DNA from: JBKQWK01 sp052139595
Lineage (GTDB): Bacteria; Actinomycetota; Thermoleophilia; UBA2241
Direction of reading: 5' to 3'
Assembly: GCA_052139595.1 (NCBI GenBank)
Contig: JBKQWK010000007.1
Span: 1 to 23,297, forward strand
Length of the DNA: 23,297 bases
Below, piece after piece: positions 15,002-22,053 of the stretch (position 1 is the first letter of the stretch; the number at the start of each line of letters is the position of its first letter). A program made the position numbers and the translations under genes. The notes beneath the pieces were generated by a model that worked only from the letters and a program-made list of their open reading frames with translations, had not been told where the DNA came from and did no database searches.

Positions 15002-15651
15002 ACGCCGGGCATGTCGTTTTTGCCATTCTGCTCGGCCTGGGGGGCTACCTGCTTGGGTCAATCCCCTTCGCACTGGTGGTCGGCAAAGGGTTGTTCGGCA
15101 TTGACGTGCGCGATCACGGGTCCGGCAACGTTGGCACGACGAATGTCTTTCGCGTGCTGGGCAAGAGGGCGGGGATTCTGGTTCTGGCCGGTGATATGGC
15201 GAAAGGTTTCGTGCCGGCCCTGCTGGCGGCACATTTCTACCCGTCCTGGCTAGCGATCCTCCTGGCCGTGCTGCCTGTCATCGGTCATATGCACTCGGTT
15301 TTCTTGCGCGGTGGTGGCGGCAAAGGCGTTGCTACCGGTGCGGCGGTGGTCCTGGCGCTCATGTGGCCCATCTTTGTCGTCCTGCTCGCCGTCTGGGTTG
15401 TCGTGCTCCTGATCTCGCGCTTGGTCAGCCTGGCTTCGATCTGTGCGACCGTCGGCTTCGCCGTTCTGAGCTTCGTTTTCACTGAGCCATTGGCGTACCG
15501 CATCGCCGCCGTTCTGGTTGCTCTGATCGTGCTCTGGGCCCACCGCAGCAACATGCGCCGTCTTTTTCTGCGCTGCGAGAATCGCGTTACCTTCCCCTGG
15601 AACCGGCGAGATGCAGTCGGCAGCGGCGGTCGCAGGGGACGGGCGGCATGA
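14998..15651 (+). CDS. plsY: Glycerol-3-phosphate acyltransferase PlsY
   Basis: Integral membrane enzyme transferring acyl groups from acyl phosphate to glycerol 3-phosphate, the first acylation of phospholipid synthesis. The 217-residue protein has several hydrophobic spans, starting with VVFAILLGLGGYLLGSI. The three PlsY motifs are GSIPFALVVGK, GSGNVGTTNVFRVLGKRAG (Ser/Asn/Thr active site) and GHMHSVFLRGGGGKGVATG. A late HRSNMRRLFLRCENR segment keeps the conserved Glu. The last 18 residues are Arg/Gly-rich and unconserved. The gene overlaps der and gpsA by four bases each. GpsA makes its substrate, and PlsC, encoded three genes upstream, uses its product. Confidence 0.96.
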   Translation: MNAGHVVFAILLGLGGYLLGSIPFALVVGKGLFGIDVRDHGSGNVGTTNVFRVLGKRAGILVLAGDMAKGFVPALLAAHFYPSWLAILLAVLPVIGHMHSVFLRGGGGKGVATGAAVVLALMWPIFVVLLAVWVVVLLISRLVSLASICATVGFAVLSFVFTEPLAYRIAAVLVALIVLWAHRSNMRRLFLRCENRVTFPWNRRDAVGSGGRRGRAA

Positions 15652-16643
15652 AGATCACCATCATCGGGGCGGGTAGCTGGGGAAGCGCCTTCGCCCGCCT
15701 GCTTGTTCGTCGCGACCACCAGGTACAGGTGCTGGCAGTGACGCAGGCAGAGGCCGATGCACTCAACTTGCGCCACCTGAACGAGCACTTCCTGCCCGGT
15801 GTGCGCTTACCGGCTGAGATCGAATTCCTGGCGATGGATGCTGGTCAGCTGCAAGATGCAGAGCTGGTGGTCTATGCCGTGCCAACGCAAGCCTTGCGCC
15901 AAGTAGCAGCCTGGGTGGCACCACGGCGTGCGCACGAGGGCCTGCAGCTCTCGCTGGCCAAAGGACTCGAGCTCGGCTCGCTGAAGCGACCGACGGAGGT
16001 GATCAGCGAAGAGACCGGTGCCGTGACAGCGGCTCTTTCTGGACCAAACCACGCCGAGGAAGTTGCCCGTGATATGCCTTCGGCGACCGTGATTGCGTGC
16101 GCTGATGAAGGCGTTGCGCACGTTCTTCAGCGAGCGATCACGTGCGAGACGTTTCGCGTTTATACCAACACCGATGTTCTCGGGGTTGAGTTTTGCGGTG
16201 CCGCCAAGAATCCTGTCGCTCTGGCGGTCGGCATGTCCGACGGCCTCGGCTATGGAGATAACACCCGCGCTAGCCTGATGACGCGCAGCAGCGCAGAGAT
16301 GGCGCGTCTGGGTACTCGTCTGGGTGCGCGACCGCAAACCTTCGCCGGCCTCGCCGGTATTGGCGACATGATCGCCACCTGCACCTCGCAGCACAGTCGC
16401 AATCGGCTGGCCGGCGAGCTGCTCGCCAGAGGCGAGTCGCCGGCCAGGGTGGAGGCCAAGGTCGGACAGGTCGTCGAGGGCATACCGACCACGTACGCCT
16501 TGCACGACCTGAGCCGCAAACTGGGCATCGACATGCCGGTCATCGAGAATGTGTACGAGGTCCTCGCTCATGGTCGTTCGCCGGCCGAATCAGTGCGTGC
16601 CCTGATGGGCCGGGAGCCGACTCGGGAGCACGATGGCGAGTGA
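15648..16643 (+). CDS. gpsA: Glycerol-3-phosphate dehydrogenase [NAD(P)+]
   Basis: Reduces dihydroxyacetone phosphate to sn-glycerol 3-phosphate, the backbone of phospholipids. The 331-residue protein has the Rossmann motif GAGSWG (residues 7-12), SLAKGLE, ALSGPNHAEEVARDMPS, the catalytic Lys187 in GAAKNPVALAVGMSDGLGYGDNT, and GLAGIGDMIATCTSQHSRNR. The catalytic segment reads GAAKNP where many homologues have GALKN, a conservative difference that leaves the Lys and Asn in place. The start overlaps plsY (ATGA). It is the last gene of the long run; the following 254 bases have no gene and carry the metK promoter region. Confidence 0.96.
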   Translation: MKITIIGAGSWGSAFARLLVRRDHQVQVLAVTQAEADALNLRHLNEHFLPGVRLPAEIEFLAMDAGQLQDAELVVYAVPTQALRQVAAWVAPRRAHEGLQLSLAKGLELGSLKRPTEVISEETGAVTAALSGPNHAEEVARDMPSATVIACADEGVAHVLQRAITCETFRVYTNTDVLGVEFCGAAKNPVALAVGMSDGLGYGDNTRASLMTRSSAEMARLGTRLGARPQTFAGLAGIGDMIATCTSQHSRNRLAGELLARGESPARVEAKVGQVVEGIPTTYALHDLSRKLGIDMPVIENVYEVLAHGRSPAESVRALMGREPTREHDGE

Positions 16644-16740
16644 GCGCGCCAGCGATGAAGCAAGGATCGTGGCAGGGGCGTCAGGCAAGTCGCTGCGGCC
16701 GAAGTGTCGCCTGCCCGGTTCAGTGATCTGACGTCCGTCG

Positions 16741-16770
16741 TTGTTCGCCGTCGTTGTTGTCTGCTAGAGT
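16741..16770 (+). promoter_or_regulatory. Predicted sigma-70-type promoter for metK
   Basis: A -35-like TTGTTC (16741-16746) and a -10-like TAGAGT (16765-16770) are separated by 18 bases, with transcription expected to start near 16777. The site lies in the gap after gpsA, about 120 bases before the metK start. Both boxes match the consensus at four of six positions, so this is a plausible but unproven call. Confidence 0.45.
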
Positions 16771-16773
16771 GAA

Positions 16774-16897
16774 CACGTGGCGCGGGCCTCGCGGCCCGCT
16801 GGGTGACCAGCTACATGTTCGCCATCCTTGCCGCAGTACCCCGAACACATGATTCAGCGCGTCCGCCTGCGGACGCCTCACGACACGTGGAGGCAAA
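16774..16897 (+). promoter_or_regulatory. Structured 5' leader of metK (candidate regulatory RNA)
   Basis: About 120 bases of leader can fold into a row of hairpins. H1 is GCGGGCC/GGCCCGC (16782-16799, loop TCGC). H2 is GCTGG/CCAGC with a GTGA loop of GNRA type (16798-16811), sharing two bases with H1. H3 is CATGTTCG/CGAA-CA-CATG with a 2-base bulge (16814-16851). H4 is GCGTCCGC/GCGGACGC (16859-16876). The repeat ACACGTGG occurs at 16773-16780 and again at 16883-16890 against the ribosome site GGAGG (16889-16893). Its CACGTG core is self-complementary, so the two copies could close a stem that hides the site. I do not see the conserved core of SAM-I or SAM-IV riboswitches. GC-rich DNA forms hairpins by chance, and the 5' copy sits at or just before the predicted transcript start, so the closing stem is the weakest part. 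Confidence 0.4.
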
Positions 16898-18127
16898 GTG
16901 GAGCAAAGAGACTACGTTTTCACATCGGAGTCAGTGACCGAAGGCCATCCTGACAAACTGGCCGATCAGATCTCGGACGCAATTCTCGACGCAATTCTCG
17001 AGGAAGACCCGTACGGACGCGTGGCTTGCGAGACGCTCGTTACCACCGGCCTGGCGCTGGTTGCCGGCGAAATCAGTACCCAGACGTATGTCGACATTCC
17101 CAAGATCGTCCGTCAGACGGTCAAGGACGTCGGCTATACGAATGCCCTTTACGGCTACGACTACAAGACATGCGGTGTCATGGTGGCTATCGACGAGCAG
17201 TCGCCAGATATCAGCCAAGGCGTTTCGCAGGCACTTGAAGTGCGCACCGACGTCAACGACGACGATGCTCTCGATGCTCAGGGCGCTGGCGACCAGGGCA
17301 TGATGTTTGGCTTCGCCTGCACCGAGACGCCCGAACTTATGCCGTTGCCGATCTCGCTCGCTCATCGGTTGGCACGCCGCTTGGCCGACGTGCGCAAAGC
17401 CGAAATCCTCCCCTACCTGCGCCCGGACGGTAAAACGCAGGTGTCGGTTCGCTATGAAGACGGCAAGCCGGTCGAAATCACCAAGGTTGTACTGGCCTCG
17501 CAGCACGCTGAGAGCGCCGACCTGCAGAGCATCATCTACCCTGACCTGCTCGAAAATGTGGTCGAACCGATCTTGCCGAAGAACATGTACGATGCAGCGC
17601 GGCTCGAGGATATCGTCGTCGTCAACGCCACCGGCAAGTTCGTCATCGGCGGTCCAATGGGCGATGCCGGCCTGACAGGACGCAAGATCATCGTTGACAC
17701 GTATGGCGGTGCCGCCCCACACGGCGGCGGCGCGTTTAGCGGTAAGGACCCCAGCAAAGTCGACAGATCCGGCGCGTATGCTGCCCGCTATGTGGCCAAG
17801 AATGTCGTTGCCGCAGGTTTGGCGGACCGTTGTCTCGTACAGGTTGCCTACGCCATCGGCATGGCGCATCCGGTCTCCGTTATGGTTGACTGCCAAGGCA
17901 CTGAGCGCGTGTCGCTGCCGACGATTGAGCAAGTGATCAGGGACCACTTCGACTTGCGCCCGGCGGCCATTCTCCGCGATCTCGACCTCCGCCGACCGAT
18001 TTACAAGAAGACCGCCGCCTACGGTCACTTCGGCCGTAGCGACCACGACTTCACGTGGGAGCGCACCGACAAGGCGGCGATTCTGCGCGCGGCGGCCGGA
18101 CTGGGCGCCGAGACGATAGCGCGATAG
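16898..18127 (+). CDS. metK: S-adenosylmethionine synthetase
   Basis: Makes SAM from methionine and ATP in the cytoplasm. The 409-residue protein begins with the family signature FTSESVTEGHPDKLADQISDAILD (residues 8-31; GHPDK at 16-20). It has the GAGDQGMMFGFACTET hexapeptide region, the loop GGAAPHGGGAFSGKDPSKVDRS and a C-terminal YGHFGR...DFTWERTDK. The GTG start at 16898 is fixed by GGAGG at 16889-16893 and by homology from residue 6. The gene is preceded by its own promoter and a hairpin-rich leader, and is followed by priA after 21 bases. RsmB at the end of the window uses its product. Confidence 0.97.
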   Translation: MEQRDYVFTSESVTEGHPDKLADQISDAILDAILEEDPYGRVACETLVTTGLALVAGEISTQTYVDIPKIVRQTVKDVGYTNALYGYDYKTCGVMVAIDEQSPDISQGVSQALEVRTDVNDDDALDAQGAGDQGMMFGFACTETPELMPLPISLAHRLARRLADVRKAEILPYLRPDGKTQVSVRYEDGKPVEITKVVLASQHAESADLQSIIYPDLLENVVEPILPKNMYDAARLEDIVVVNATGKFVIGGPMGDAGLTGRKIIVDTYGGAAPHGGGAFSGKDPSKVDRSGAYAARYVAKNVVAAGLADRCLVQVAYAIGMAHPVSVMVDCQGTERVSLPTIEQVIRDHFDLRPAAILRDLDLRRPIYKKTAAYGHFGRSDHDFTWERTDKAAILRAAAGLGAETIAR

Positions 18128-18148
18128 GACCTCGGGAGGAGCGGCGCC

Positions 18149-20479
18149 GTGTTCGCCGCCGTCTATCCGCTGATTCGCACGCGAGCATTCAGCGAGGCGT
18201 TCGACTATGTTGTGCCGGACGAGGACGACAGCATCGTGTCTGTGGGCTCGCTCGTCGTCGTGCCGTTGGGCGCCCAGCGGGTCTTCGGCCTCGTTGTCGG
18301 GCTGTCCGACCGTAGCCGGCATCAGGGTCGCCTTTTGCCACTCCTCGACGTTGTCGAGGTGCCGGCGGTGCCTGGCGAGCTCATCGAACTCGCCAGGCAC
18401 GTTGCGACGTACTATGTGACGGCGCTGCCGGTCGCGTTGGTCTTGGTTGCTCCGCCAACGGCCGCCTTGCGCATCGAAAAGCGCGTCACACTGACGGAGG
18501 CCGGTCGCGCGGCCCTGCGTGGTGGTGAGGTTGGCCTGGCTGCCTGGTCGGCGTCAGGTCCCGCCGCCGGGCGTGCGGTCGCTGAATTTGCTGATCGATA
18601 TCGTCGCCATGGCTGGCTGCAGACCACGTATCGCTGGCGAGTGGTACAGGCAGAGTCGGCACCGCGCCTGCTCGCTGCGGGCGAGGCACTGGCAAAGCGG
18701 CTGGGCGACAAGCAGAAAGCCGTCCTCGCCTTGCTCGCTGCGGGACCGCTGGATGAACGCCAGCTGCGCGCCGCCAGCGGCGTTTCCAAGGCGGGACTGG
18801 CGAGCCTCATCGCCGGCGGTGCAGTCGTTCTCGCTGCCGGGCCATCGTCGCGTGAGAACCGGCGCCTGCCGCGCGGTGCCGATCCGGAGCAACAGCCGAC
18901 GCTGCTTCCAGCCCAGCAGGCGGCTCTTGACCTTATCATCGCTAAAGCTGGCAGTGGCGAGGAGGTGCTGCTGCACGGTGTTACCGGCAGTGGCAAGACC
19001 GAGGTCTACCTGCGGGCAGCTGACTACGTGCTGGCGCGTGGCCAATCTGTGCTCTTCCTCGTCCCCGAGATCGGCCTTACCGGCCAGACGGTCGAACGTT
19101 TGCGCAGGCGTTTTCCCGACGAGCCACTTGCCGTGCTGCACTCCGGTCTTGCGGCGGGGGAGCGCCTGGCGGTCTTTCGCAGCGTCGGCGACGGCCAGAC
19201 GCGACTGCTGATCGGCGCCCGTTCGGCCGTCTTCGCACCGTTGCGTCGTCTCGGTCTGATCGTCGTCGACGAAGAGCACGACCCGTCGTACAAGCAGGAG
19301 AGCGAGCCACGTTACGATGCCCGTACCGTCGCCCGCTGGCGCGCCAAGGCGAGCGGCGCCGTGGTCGTACTGGGCTCCGCCACGCCCAGTGTTGAGGCTG
19401 TGGCGCGTGTTGCCGCTCACGCCGACCTCGAGCTGCGGGTTGATGGCTCCTTGCCGCCGTCGCTCGAAGTCGTTGATATGCGCGGCTGTCACGGCATTTT
19501 CTCGGCGCAGCTCCGGGCAGCGCTGACGCAGGCCATCGAGGCTGGCGAAAAGGTGATCCTTTTTCTTAATCGGCGCGGCTACGCTGCCTACCTTGTTTGC
19601 GAGCAATGCGGTCACACGTGGACGTGCCCACGCTGTGATGTGACGCTGACCCTTTTTGGTCATGGCGGTGGTCTGCGCTGTCACGTTTGTGGTTACAGCG
19701 AGCCGGCGCCGGGACGATGTACAACCTGTGGCAGCGCCGACCTCGTGCGTTACGGCTTCGGCACCGAGCGATTGGAGCGCGAGGTCGCAACCCTGCTTCC
19801 CGGTATCGAGCTGTTGCGCCTCGATAGCGACGTGGCCTCGTCGTATCGACGTCTGCAGGTCGTGCTCGACCGTTTTGCCGCGCCCGGAGGCAAGATTCTC
19901 GTGGGTACGCAGATGATTGCCAAAGGCCACCACTTTCCCGAGGTGACGCTGGTCGGCGTCGTCAATGCCGACCTCGAACTGCATTTTCCCGACTTCCGCG
20001 CCGAGGAACGCACTTTCGCGATGCTGGTACAAGTTGGCGGTCGTAGCGGGCGCGGCGAACGGCCCGGTCGCGTGATCGTGCAGACGCTCGATCCTGAATC
20101 GCGACCAATCGCGCGCGCCTGTGCCGGCGAAGGCGAGCGCTTCTATGCGGAGGAACTGGCGCGTCGACGTCTGCTTGGCTATCCGCCAACAACAACATTG
20201 GTGGCACTCGAGCTGTCATCTCTCGAGCGCGACAAAGCCATGAAGGGCGGTCAGTTCATCGCCGCCAAGCTGCTTGCCGCGCTCGCTGACGGAGAGTCGG
20301 TCCTCGGCCCCGGCCCTCTCTGGCGTGAGCGTAGCCGCTACGCCAGTCGTGTTGTGGTTAAGAGCACTGCCATCGGGAAAACTCTGCCGGTAGTGCGCGC
20401 CGTGAGCGAAAAGTACGCGGCACGGCTGGCTACCCGTGGTGCCCGGCTGGTCGTTGATGTCGACCCGCAGTGGTTGTGA
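18149..20479 (+). CDS. priA: Primosomal protein N' (PriA helicase)
   Basis: Restarts stalled replication forks by binding branched DNA and loading the replicative helicase. The 776-residue protein has an N-terminal DNA-binding domain starting FAAVYPLIRTRAFSEAFDY. A superfamily 2 helicase core follows, with Walker A GVTGSGKTE (about 275-283) and Walker B DEEH (about 373-376). The zinc region has eight cysteines in four CxxC pairs (residues 484-527). GTQMIAKGHHFPEV and QVGGRSGRGERPG are also present. All helicase elements are intact; mycobacterial PriA, by contrast, is annotated as lacking helicase motifs. The GTG at 18149 has GGGAGGA at 18134-18140. The priA-def-fmt-rsmB order is common in bacteria. 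Confidence 0.97.
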   Translation: MFAAVYPLIRTRAFSEAFDYVVPDEDDSIVSVGSLVVVPLGAQRVFGLVVGLSDRSRHQGRLLPLLDVVEVPAVPGELIELARHVATYYVTALPVALVLVAPPTAALRIEKRVTLTEAGRAALRGGEVGLAAWSASGPAAGRAVAEFADRYRRHGWLQTTYRWRVVQAESAPRLLAAGEALAKRLGDKQKAVLALLAAGPLDERQLRAASGVSKAGLASLIAGGAVVLAAGPSSRENRRLPRGADPEQQPTLLPAQQAALDLIIAKAGSGEEVLLHGVTGSGKTEVYLRAADYVLARGQSVLFLVPEIGLTGQTVERLRRRFPDEPLAVLHSGLAAGERLAVFRSVGDGQTRLLIGARSAVFAPLRRLGLIVVDEEHDPSYKQESEPRYDARTVARWRAKASGAVVVLGSATPSVEAVARVAAHADLELRVDGSLPPSLEVVDMRGCHGIFSAQLRAALTQAIEAGEKVILFLNRRGYAAYLVCEQCGHTWTCPRCDVTLTLFGHGGGLRCHVCGYSEPAPGRCTTCGSADLVRYGFGTERLEREVATLLPGIELLRLDSDVASSYRRLQVVLDRFAAPGGKILVGTQMIAKGHHFPEVTLVGVVNADLELHFPDFRAEERTFAMLVQVGGRSGRGERPGRVIVQTLDPESRPIARACAGEGERFYAEELARRRLLGYPPTTTLVALELSSLERDKAMKGGQFIAAKLLAALADGESVLGPGPLWRERSRYASRVVVKSTAIGKTLPVVRAVSEKYAARLATRGARLVVDVDPQWL

Positions 20480-20545
20480 GCGAGATGGCAGTGGTTGTGC
20501 GTAAAACGCACTGTGAGTGAAACGGCAGTCGGTGCGTGAAGACAC
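20476..20545 (+). repeat. Four degenerate 12-base repeats between priA and def
   Basis: Imperfect copies starting at 20476 (GTGAGCGAGATG), 20497 (GTGCGTAAAACG), 20513 (GTGAGTGAAACG) and 20532 (GTGCGTGAAGAC) are spaced 21, 16 and 19 bases apart. The first overlaps the last codons of priA. A separate exact repeat, GCAGTGGTTGTG, occurs at 20467 and 20488, so part of the array looks like a 21-base tandem duplication of the priA 3' end. The second copy also forms a short perfect hairpin, GTGCGT/ACGCAC with an AAA loop (20497-20511). There is no T-run, so it is not a standard terminator. The role is unknown. Confidence 0.5.
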
Positions 20546-20590
20546 GGTCGGGTGGCCGGGTTTGTCAGCGACGGATACTATGGATACGAG

Positions 20591-21154
20591 ATGAGTGAGG
20601 ATTCTCCACAGAGCGAAGAGTCGCAGCAGAAGAAGGCTGGTCGCCGCCAGCTTGAGGCGCTACGTCAGATACGTGTTCTCGGCGACCCCGTGCTGCGCGA
20701 GACGGCGGTGCCGGTGACGGACTTTAACCGTGATCTTGCCAAAACCGCCAACAAGATGATTCGCATCATGCGTGACGCCCCCGGCATCGGCTTGGCGGCG
20801 ACGCAGATTGGTTATATGAGGCGTCTCCTGGTCTACGATGTCGAGGACGACACACGCGTACTCGTCAATCCTGAGATCGTGACGAGATCGCCCGAGACCG
20901 AGATTGAGAACGAAGGCTGCCTGAGCGTGCCCGAAGCACGTGTGCCGGTCGAGCGCGCGCTGCATATCCGCGTGCGCGCGCAGGATGTTCACGGCAGCCT
21001 TCTTGACTACGAAGCCGACGATCTCGAGGCACGTGTCATTCAGCACGAACTCGACCACCTCAACGGCGTTCTCATCGTCGACCGAACAACTCGCGAGGCG
21101 CGTGCGGAGGCCCTGCGTCAGCTGCGCGAGACGGTCATGGCGGGGAATCTCTAG
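20591..21154 (+). CDS. def: Peptide deformylase
   Basis: Removes the N-formyl group from new proteins using a metal ion. The 187-residue protein has all three family motifs: GIGLAATQIG, EGCLSVP (metal ligand Cys110) and QHELDHLNG (His152, catalytic Glu153, His156). Before the fold begins (IRVLGDPVLRETA) there is an acidic and basic extension of about 25 residues that the family does not need. The ATG at 20591 was chosen; an in-frame GTG at 20552 would add 13 residues but runs through the promoter-like bases TACTAT (20576-20581). If those bases were a -10 box, the transcript would start almost at the ATG, a near-leaderless arrangement, but no -35 is visible. fmt follows after 8 bases. Confidence 0.95.
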   Translation: MSEDSPQSEESQQKKAGRRQLEALRQIRVLGDPVLRETAVPVTDFNRDLAKTANKMIRIMRDAPGIGLAATQIGYMRRLLVYDVEDDTRVLVNPEIVTRSPETEIENEGCLSVPEARVPVERALHIRVRAQDVHGSLLDYEADDLEARVIQHELDHLNGVLIVDRTTREARAEALRQLRETVMAGNL

Positions 21155-21162
21155 TCGTCCGC

Positions 21163-22053
21163 ATGAGGCTGGCCTTCGCTGGTACTGCCCCGCTCGCCGC
21201 GACCGTTCTCGCTGGCCTGGTGGCGAGTTCGCACCAGGTGGTGTGCGTCATCACAACGCCAGACAAACCGCGCGGGCGCCACGGTACTCCCCAGCCGTCG
21301 CCGGTGAAGGTCGCAGCGCGCGAACTAGGTCTTCCGGTGCAGCAACCGGAGCGACCGGGCGAGCGGGGTGCTTTGGCCGATCTGCTTGCCCAGTCTCCCG
21401 ACATCCTCGTTGCCTGCGCCTACGGTCGGATCGTCGGCGCGCCACTCTTGGCGGCCTTGCCGGTGATCGTCGTGCATCCCTCGAGCGTGCCGCACTGGCG
21501 TGGCGCCGCACCGGTGGTGCGGGCTCTTATGGCCGGTGAGAAACGCATCGGCGTCGCCACCTTGCGCATGGTGGCGGCCGTCGACGCCGGGCCTGTTGGT
21601 GACCTGCGCTGGCTTGACGTACCCGTCGACGCCGATGCCGGAGCTGTCTACGAGCAGATCGCGCCACTGGCAGTCGAGAGCATGCTGGCGACGTTGGCCG
21701 CGGTTGAGGACGGGAGCATCGTCTGGCGTCCCCAGATCGGTGAGCCGACCTACGCCGCCAAAGTGGTGGAGGCAGACCGACGCATCGACTGGCAACGACC
21801 GGCGTCCGCTATTGTCAATCAGATTCGTGCTTTATCGCCGCAGATCGGCGCCGTCACTGAACTGGGCGGCCGACGTCTCCTGGTCTGGCGGGCGGCAGCC
21901 GCGACGCAGCTGCCAGAGCAGCAGAAGCAGCGCCTGTTCGTGGCCGCCGGTACTGGTTTTGTCGAGATCCTCGACCTCCAGCCGGCGGGTGGCCGGCGCA
22001 TGGCGGCCGCCGAATACCTGCGTGGCACCGGCCGCAGCCTGGCGTCGCAGTGA
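21163..22053 (+). CDS. fmt: Methionyl-tRNA formyltransferase with altered catalytic Asn
   Basis: Formylates initiator Met-tRNA with 10-formyltetrahydrofolate as donor. The 296-residue protein has the family layout: N-terminal FAGTAPLAATVL, TTPDKPRGR, QPSPVK, an active-site stretch with WRGAAPV (112-118), VDAGPVG, the linker YAAKVVEADRRIDW, and a C-terminal tRNA-binding barrel (about 205-296) ending in LQPAGGRRM. Of the catalytic triad Asn-His-Asp, His105 and Asp141 are present. The expected Asn two residues before the His (NVH in the family) is Val103 (VVH). The adjacent SLLP is SSVP. Aligned by WRGAAP, the change is unambiguous in the DNA (GTC at 21469-21471). It could be a weak or altered enzyme, or a family variant. 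Its place between def and rsmB supports the usual role. Confidence 0.92.
   Translation: MRLAFAGTAPLAATVLAGLVASSHQVVCVITTPDKPRGRHGTPQPSPVKVAARELGLPVQQPERPGERGALADLLAQSPDILVACAYGRIVGAPLLAALPVIVVHPSSVPHWRGAAPVVRALMAGEKRIGVATLRMVAAVDAGPVGDLRWLDVPVDADAGAVYEQIAPLAVESMLATLAAVEDGSIVWRPQIGEPTYAAKVVEADRRIDWQRPASAIVNQIRALSPQIGAVTELGGRRLLVWRAAAATQLPEQQKQRLFVAAGTGFVEILDLQPAGGRRMAAAEYLRGTGRSLASQ

Noticed and set aside
16644..16740. Possible terminator after gpsA: GGCAGG (16671-16676) pairing with CCTGCC (16710-16715)
   Set aside because: The loop is over 30 bases, the stem needs a bulge to extend, and no T-run follows. Too weak to call.
16774..16897. Known SAM-I or SAM-IV riboswitch upstream of metK
   Set aside because: The conserved core bases of those classes are not visible, so only an unclassified structured leader is reported.
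16931..18400. 489-codon minus-strand open frame over metK and the start of priA
   Set aside because: Antisense shadow of metK; the protein is low-complexity His/Arg/Asp-rich sequence with no family resemblance.
18554..20032. 492-codon minus-strand open frame over priA
   Set aside because: Antisense shadow with no ribosome site or motif, while PriA on the plus strand has every expected motif.
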